DNA from: Gautieria morchelliformis
Taxonomy: Eukaryota; Basidiomycota; Agaricomycetes; Gomphales; Gomphaceae
Reading direction: 5' to 3'
Assembly (NCBI GenBank): GCA_015179125.1
Contig: WHVA01000086.1
Location: 124,001-188,000 of the forward strand
Length of the DNA stretch: 64,000 nucleotides
Shown here: in pieces, positions 58,158 through 64,000 of the stretch
Layout of the letters: each line of letters starts with the position of its first letter
Position numbering within the stretch: the first letter of the stretch is position 1
Notes under the pieces: generated by a model
Told to the model about the DNA's origin: nothing
The model's database searches: none
The model's input: the letters and a program-made list of their open reading frames with translations, nothing else
Made by a program: the position numbers and the translations under genes

Positions 58158-58289
58158 AATTGCTCTCATTTCCACCACCACTTTCCATGTATTGCAATGG
58201 CAAGAAGATTCGACTGTTTTTCAGCTTCACCTCTCCAATTCGGCTTCAGTCAAGGCTCATTCCGCCTCGACTTCTGCTCCGGTCGATAT

Positions 58290-58839
58290 GAGCTAAGTTC
58301 TGCAAGAATACCACGACTTCCCGGATGTGTTCAATAAGGCCAAAGCTGATAAACCTGCTGAACATCGACCTTACGATTTGAAGATAGATTTGGAAGAAGG
58401 AGCATCTCTGCCCCTTGGACTGATCTACTCCCTTTCACAAAGTGAACTCCAGACTCTCTGCGAGTTCGTCGATGAACACCTCAACATGGGGTTTATCCGC
58501 CCTTTGCTGTCTCCGCATGGCGCTCTGGTCCTTTTCATCAAAAAGAAGGATGGATCTCTCCACCTCTGTGTCGATTTCCACGGACTTAATGCCCTCACTA
58601 AGAAGGACAAATATTCACTTCTGCGCACTTCTGACTTCCTCGACACTCCCCACAGAGCGAAGATCTACACCAAAATCAACCTCTGGCATGCTTATCACCT
58701 TGTCTGCATCCGTGAAGGTGACAAGTGGAAAACCACTTTCCACACCTGCTATGGTGCTTTTGAGTGGGTTGTCATGCCTTTTGGTATAACCAATGCTCCT
58801 GCCGCTTTTCAGTGCTTTATGAACGACGTATTTTCCAAC
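58290..58839 (+). pseudogene. Element S RT, N-terminal half
   Basis: Includes LEEGASLPLGLIYSLS, KKKDGSLHLCVDFHGLN, and VVMPFGITNAPAAFQ; the catalytic YVDD strand is lost because the LTR at 58840 interrupts first. Confidence 0.8.
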
Positions 58840-59046
58840 TGTAAAGATGTCGATCTTACACCTTGTATCACAAGGGCACAACAGAACTTAACCAAAGTGT
58901 GGTATTCTGAATGCTACGTAGTGACAGGTTGGAGTAAGATGCGATGGAGACCGCTGGCCGGTTCCCACACATAAACTATACAGTGGGTCCCTAAGGGGCC
59001 CACTGGGATTAGGTAATAACTAGTATACATACATAGGTTATTTACA
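58840..59046 (-). mobile_element. LTR of family D (3' LTR of a minus-strand element)
   Basis: 207 bases. On the minus strand it starts TGTAAATAACC directly after a polypurine tract (GAGGGGGAGGG), marking it as the 3' LTR of an element extending to the right. The matching 5' LTR is not in the window. Confidence 0.8.
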
Positions 59047-59463
59047 CCCTCCCCCTCTATAGACAACTATAGGTAACTCTAGGACTCATAGAGGTCATCC
59101 ATGATGGCATCCTCTAGTGATTCCGATATGATGACATTGTTGTCGTATGGGCCGGTGGAGCATGCGACTCCGCCAGGGGCACCTCTGCGTCTGCGGGGGT
59201 GGTTGGGTGTGGTGGCTCTACCTCACCACTGGTGGGGGCTTCCGCTTGGTCGGTGAGGCCGGTGTCCTCATGGAGTATGGCCTTGATGGACAGGTCATCG
59301 GCCTGGGGAGGAGGCCGGATGCTCGCAAGCCCTTGATCGAGCTGAGTGCGAGTGAGTGGTAGTGGCACTGCGGCCCTCACATGGCTGGTCTCGAGGATCT
59401 TTTGTTGACCCTCCCGTGTGGCGGCACTGAATGCTGCACCAGTGAGACTGCATTGAACATAGT

Positions 59464-60691
59464 TGTCATGACCCGTCTATTTTGTATACCCAGTAACCTC
59501 GACACCCCACTTCTACGTTCTCCCTGTTCGCTCCTCGCCGAATGCGCTGAATGTTTATTGGCTTTCGCATCATTCGCACGTAGCAGCGCTACCTGGACTC
59601 GATCAATGCCTCCTCCCCAACTCGATTGCCCACCACAGGTCCCCTCACCTCCATGGCTCAAACCTCGTCAGATGCTCCTCTGATCAGATGGTGCAACCCA
59701 TTTTATTTCCTATACCCAGTTATCCCTATTATTCGTTTTCCCCATCCTTCTCTATGTTCGCATGGCTTCGCCCTCCCCTTGAGCCACGGCTCTTCGATGA
59801 TCATTCTATTTCGCCCTTCACCGCATTTCGCCGAACAGCCATTCACTGCTTGCATCATTTGCCAGCAGGCACACCATCAAAACATGATCAACATCCCCTA
59901 CCCGGCATGATGGCTCGTCAGTAGCTCCATCAGCTTCTCGATCCAGCCCCTTTAGGTGTTCATATGAGCAGGATGCGTTCACAGGACATCCTACCCATAG
60001 GTCGTGTGGGATCAACCCAGTAGACGAAGAGTCCATGCAGGGCGGTGTATATGCAGGTCCCAAGACATGATTTTGTACATAGGTGCCTTCGCCACCTTTA
60101 CTCTCCATCATTTCATGTTCTCCCTCTTCTCTCACTCTATTGTATGTTTATTTCATCTATGTTGTATCATGACTGCGCACCCCTATCCAACCCTAACTCA
60201 TGACGGCCTCTTTCCTATTTGCTGATACCTTACGAGCATTCAATATAAGTAGTTTACATTCGCATGTATATTCCCCAGTTCAATTATCATACATCCATCT
60301 TGTGCAACCTTGACCTCGCTGTGATCATCATCTTGAGCCTTCTCCTGTAGATTTCTATCTTCGACCAGAAGAGGAATAAGGCATCACTGGTGAGTTCTCA
60401 TACTTCATCTTCGTTACCTTAGCCTTTGAACTATTTTCTGTGCTGTTGGCGAAGGGATTTTCGCTACTTAGACAGCCCTTCCGTGACACCTTGCACGTTA
60501 CATCGTCAAGTGCCACGGGCTATTTCACTACGACTGTAGATAGGGCGAGCTCCGTTCGGGCAACCCTCTTATCTTGTGAACATTTGTTGGTTCACCTATT
60601 CACCAAACAGCATACTTATTCGCACAAGTTATTCGGGCATTTGCTGTGTTCACTAATACACGATATTAACGCCTAAAAACCAATCTTGACA
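59464..60691 (+). mobile_element. Solo LTR, family F long form, 1228 bases
   Basis: TGTCATGACCCGTC to AATCTTGACA with target duplication ATAGT (59459-59463 and 60692-60696). It carries a duplicated U3 start (TATACCCAGT at about 59487 and 59711), as does the LTR ending at 34826. Confidence 0.93.
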
Positions 60692-61145
60692 ATAGTGTTC
60701 AATGCGAGCCACTCGTTTGTGAGTGACGCCAGCGTAGCGGGCCAGCCACCATGTGATCTCAGCGAGCAGGATGTCTGAGCCAGCTTGGCCTCTCACAGGA
60801 TATGGACCTGTGATGGACAACCGCAGGCTGGTGCTCTGCGGTGTCAGGCATTCCCTGGCATCGATGAAGCTCAACCATTGGTCGGTCGAGCTGAACAAGT
60901 CGAGGGGTCTCAACTTGAGAGGTGATGCGACCCCTTTGACTCAGGGCGGGAGGGCCTTCAACCACATCCAGATATCCATGTCTTCGAGGTTGAGGGTTCC
61001 ATCCGCGTTGTCACAGATGGCAGAAGGAATTTCTTTGGGGTTGTGTATCCAACCCTTTAGGATGGCGGTGATGTCGAGCGGGGTACTGCTCGCTATCACG
61101 AGACAATCCCATTTGGGATTGCAAGCACGCTGCTCGCGCTCAATG

Positions 61146-61300
61146 CGCTTGAACACGCCGATCATTTCGCATGTGCGCTTGAACACTCCGATCATTTCGC
61201 ATGTGCGCTTGAACATGCCGATCATTTCACATGTGCGCTTGAACATGCCGATCATTTAGCATGTGCGCTTGAACACACCGATCATTTCACATGTGTGCAG
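61146..61300 (-). repeat. Five-copy 30-base in-frame repeat
   Basis: Units GCGCTTGAACAYGCCGATCA plus 10 bases encode CEMIGVFKRT or CEMIGMFKRT on the minus strand. Units are nearly identical, indicating recent expansion. Confidence 0.85.
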
Positions 61301-62317
61301 GAACTGCAGCGTGTCCTTCACATGCGTTCGGAGCTCGACGAAGTGTACATCGTTGAGCAGGCAAACATCGTACCATTGAGTACGCCGTTGCTGCGCCTTT
61401 CCTACTGGTCGTGGTAGGAAGCCCGTCTCGGAGATCGGTGGGTCTCCGAGTGGTATGATCACTCCCTCCCCTGGGTAGGGAGGCTGAACTGTCCCCGCTG
61501 GTGGCGGCAGGTCCACATGAGGCCCGATGTACTGGGCCTTGACCAACACTACCTGCTGTTGTAAGGCAGGGTTGTTGATGGTGTGCGACAGTGACGCCAC
61601 CAGGTATGTGCTGATCGCGCTTTCCCTCGCAATGGCCAGACCATTGACTGTGTTGGGGGTGCCGTGCAATTTCTTGCACTTCTTTTTTGGCTGCTCAGCC
61701 ATTCAGTGAGCTCTGTCCAGCTCGTATGTCTTCCAGATGGAGGAGTCGGACTCCCATCCATCCAGGACGCTGTACGCCATGTCGGACGGCGTGCTCCACC
61801 CCTCTGTTGATGTCGGGGTGGGAGCCAATAATCGGGAAGCCAGTCCCGAGGCTGCACGCGCTGGCAAGGGTGCCGTCGCGCGAGGTGATGAAGGGCCGGC
61901 CACTGGGTCTGTGGCCGGGTCATGGTGTGGCCTTTTTGAAGCTGCGTGTGTGAGCTGGAGCGCCTTCAGCTGCTCCTCGAGCTCTTTTACTTTGGTGCGC
62001 TTGACTTAGAGCACGTCGTCGCGGTCTTCGACCACGTGTTCTAAGTCCTTGACCTCTTTTTTGAGGTCATGAATGTCCGGCAGGGGCTCCACTGGCGCAT
62101 CACGCGCAATGCCCCTCAGGAGCCATCCCCAGGCCACATTGATGGTGTCGCCGATGTCTTCATCCTTCAGCTTCACCTTGCGGGTGCCTGTCGTGGCCCG
62201 TAAGTGCGTGGTGTAAGCCGTGCAGGTATCGCAGTCGTCTGGGTGGACGATTGCCAGAGCTTCTTCCCATCCTATGATCATCCAGTTTTCCTGATCCGGC
62301 ACATCAAAGCTGTACAT

Positions 62318-63285
62318 CCTGTTCTCAATGTCACTTTATCTGACATTGACACGTCGGTGTGCTTGGCCTAGCCATAATGCTGACTAGTTCTGATCTAAAG
62401 CAATTCCACAGCTATCCCCTTTAACATATCATGGCATTTTAAACTATGACTACACTGGAGCACTTGCATTACTCACACTTAAACCCTTTGATCAAGCCTC
62501 AGTGTACCTTCACCTTGTCGCCACAGCACCCATTCTTCAAAACCCTGTTGCACTTCAGTTGGAGGCTCTCAAAAAGCTTATGGTTGTATGGCTCATTCTC
62601 TTTGGGGGAGTAACTCTCAACACTGTCGTGTCTAGATGTCACCCTTACCCAGGTATGCCCACCCGAAACAATGACACTACCTGAAGAACATGCACTATGC
62701 GGCATTTGCCAAATTGTACTCCAATGTAGATGCCACATCACATAGTAATGGCACAAAAAAATGAATAAACATCAGATCATCGCCATGATGTATGATGGCA
62801 CACCGACCTGTGAATATAAACACAGTGTCCAGCAGCCTGAATTCGCTGTATGGTGATACACCTGAGAGAATAAGTGTTGTTTATAAGGGGTCCTGAAGAA
62901 GGGATTAGAGGTCCTCAGAGGAGGATGTTGTGAACTCAAAGTATCTGTGGGAGTCAGAGAGACAGCATAACAGGTAAGCTGTGAGGACAACGGAAAGTGA
63001 GACAATGGTCATGACAGAAAAAGAATCAGTAAATACAGGGTTGACCCCAAAGAACAGACAGATCATGACCCATGACAGCTAACCTGCGACAACGATGGAT
63101 GGTGAGACAATGGTCGGCACAGAAAAGAAATACTGGCATGACCCAAAAACAAAGGGATGATACGAATGTTTCAATGCAATGACATGAATCACGGAGTTCA
63201 TAATGCATGGGAAGAAGCAAGAGTGAGACAAAGGTGGTGACATGGCAGAAAAATTGTGGGAAACATCCTGAAAGGGACAGAAAGC
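62318..63285. other. Unassigned sequence
   Basis: No gene I can defend. Short open stretches exist on the minus strand but without motifs. The right part contains repeated ATGACAGAAAAAG and GTGAGACAA blocks near 62995-63250. Confidence 0.4.
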
Positions 63286-63817
63286 TGCATCAAACATGGA
63301 GAAAGGGACACAAACTTTCACATGTCGTATGCTTAATATAAGAGTAATATAATGGCGCGATGGAGATGAAGAGTGGCTTTCGGAATAATTTGCCGGCAAT
63401 TTCTGCATATGAGGACTGGAGAGCAGGGTGAAATAAGGGGAAGACATTAAGGGACCAGTTGATCCAGCCCAGGAGGCACTGCCACTGAACAAGAGGATGA
63501 CAACGGGAAGCCAAGACATCAGTGAATGCGTGAATGGTGGTAACAAGAGCAGTTTTGCTGTCAGTTGGGAATGAGATGGACATGTCCCTGGGGCCAACAT
63601 TGAGACCTATAATGCGAAGGAATTGGCTGAAAGCCTGCTTGGACATTTTGTGCGGGAGCCCAATCTCATCCCACAAAGCAGGAGGTGAACTTGTTTTGCT
63701 GGATAAAGCTTGCTCTGGGTTTGTACAAGTAGAGCTCCAGGTCAGGGTCATGAGACCACGTGTCATCCATGTAATGGAGGAGAGTGTCAATGCCCTTCAC
63801 ATAGATGGTGATCCACA
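63286..63817 (-). pseudogene. RT-like fragment of a DIRS-type or related retroelement
   Basis: Two overlapping minus-strand frames give LHYMDDTWSHDPDLELYLY (the YMDD box), then LWDEIGLPHK, IIGLNVGPRDMSISFP, RCHPLVQWQCLLGWINWSLN and PALQSSYAEIAGK. I recall this arrangement from a polymerase family abundant in mushrooms, probably DIRS-like. One frameshift near 63670-63790 and loss of both ends show it is a fragment. Confidence 0.55.
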
Positions 63818-64000
63818 TGACAAAGGACTGGACCTCCTTCTTGTTCTGCGGCACAGGCCAATCCAATACACCGGAAACTTTGACTGGGTCCATTTCCACC
63901 TTTCCCTCCAACACAATCACCCCAAGATACTCTATCCGTGTCCGCTCAAATTCGCACTTTTCCAGCTTGAGACACAGGTTGTACTCCTGGAGCCATTCCA
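63818..64000 (-). pseudogene. Gypsy RT thumb fragment, joined to the DIRS-like fragment
   Basis: Reads LEKCEFERTRIEYLG and DPVKVSGVLDWPVPQNKKEVQSFV, the C-terminal part of a Ty3/Gypsy RT, entering from the right edge. It passes in frame into the other RT-like fragment at about 63817. Confidence 0.7.

Larger units (their letters stand above)
55323..58839 (+). mobile_element. Ty3/Gypsy element S, 5' part, interrupted at 58840
   Basis: 5' LTR 55323-55972, then Gag, protease and the first half of RT. An LTR of family D cuts it at 58840 in the middle of RT (after FMNDVFSN) and the remainder is not in the window. Same Gag-Pol lineage as element G by its Gag capsid, CCHC knuckle and protease sequence. 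Confidence 0.88.
59047..62317 (-). pseudogene. Gag-like ORF series of the family D element, interrupted by a solo LTR
   Basis: Reading leftward from 62317: a frame with a Cys-rich DDCDTCTAYTTHLRA segment and a Lys/Glu-rich coiled-coil-like stretch (62317-62006), a Ser/Pro-rich linker, a frame starting at 61702 with two basic patches, the 10-residue repeat array at 61300-61146, and a conserved-looking segment with LNLEDMDIWMWLKALPP (near 60960). Stops separate the pieces. No protease, RT or integrase motif is visible, so this may be a non-autonomous LTR element encoding only a structural protein. Family not recognised. Confidence 0.45.

Noticed and set aside
61146-61300. Five 30-base repeats as a CRISPR-like array
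   Set aside because: The units are directly abutting with no spacers, in frame within an ORF, and the genome is fungal.

Overview
The window looks like a transposon-dense stretch of an Agaricomycete (basidiomycete fungus) chromosome. The signs are short introns of about 45-110 bases with GTAAGT/GTATGT/GTGAGT donors, a tandem pair of genes that read as the Agaricomycete DUF6593 family, Helitrons with RepHel proteins, and Ty3/Gypsy chromoviruses with chromodomains. I see no tRNA, rRNA, CRISPR array or bacterial-type operon. The calls come from reading motifs, frames and repeats by eye; no database search was run.

Layout. (1) 1-8.6 kb is the only mainly host-like part: a gene cut by the left edge, a tentative minus-strand gene carrying a solo LTR, a 0.6-kb inverted-repeat element containing a decayed mini-Helitron, and a direct duplication holding one broken and one apparently intact three-exon DUF6593 gene. 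(2) 8.6-24.7 kb is a head-to-tail series of Helitrons: a nearly intact 6.95-kb autonomous copy (one in-frame stop), a 6.06-kb copy with frameshifts, and a composite non-autonomous copy with two 3' termini. The second and third abut with no spacer base, and the first and second abut with at most one. (3) 25.1-34.8 kb is a nest of one LTR family: an 8.4-kb Ty3/Gypsy element sits inside an older LTR of its own family and carries a further solo LTR of the same family. (4) 35.2-37.4 kb holds another solo LTR and the 5' part of a fourth Helitron. (5) 37.4-46.2 kb is a minus-strand chromovirus with a solo LTR in its integrase. (6) 47-54.3 kb is a third Gypsy element whose gag is split by an internally deleted element that kept only LTR, integrase and chromodomain. 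(7) 55.3-58.8 kb is the 5' two thirds of a fourth Gypsy element. (8) 58.8-62.3 kb is a minus-strand, gag-only-looking LTR element, and 62.3-64 kb holds reverse-transcriptase fragments.

Target-site duplications recovered by eye fix the order of many insertions: ACTAG, CATGC, CTCAT, CCGCC, GTGGG, CCATT, GGGAA, TTAGG, GTTCC, CTGGC and ATAGT. Most inactivating stops in the Gypsy elements are CGA-to-TGA, as expected from CpG deamination. The less expected signals are: spliced antisense ORFs between pol and the 3' LTR in two different Gypsy elements; exact end-to-end Helitron stacking; a Helitron start codon apparently assembled by splicing; and a 12-base palindrome (GGTCACGTGACC) shared by several Helitrons and an unrelated LTR.
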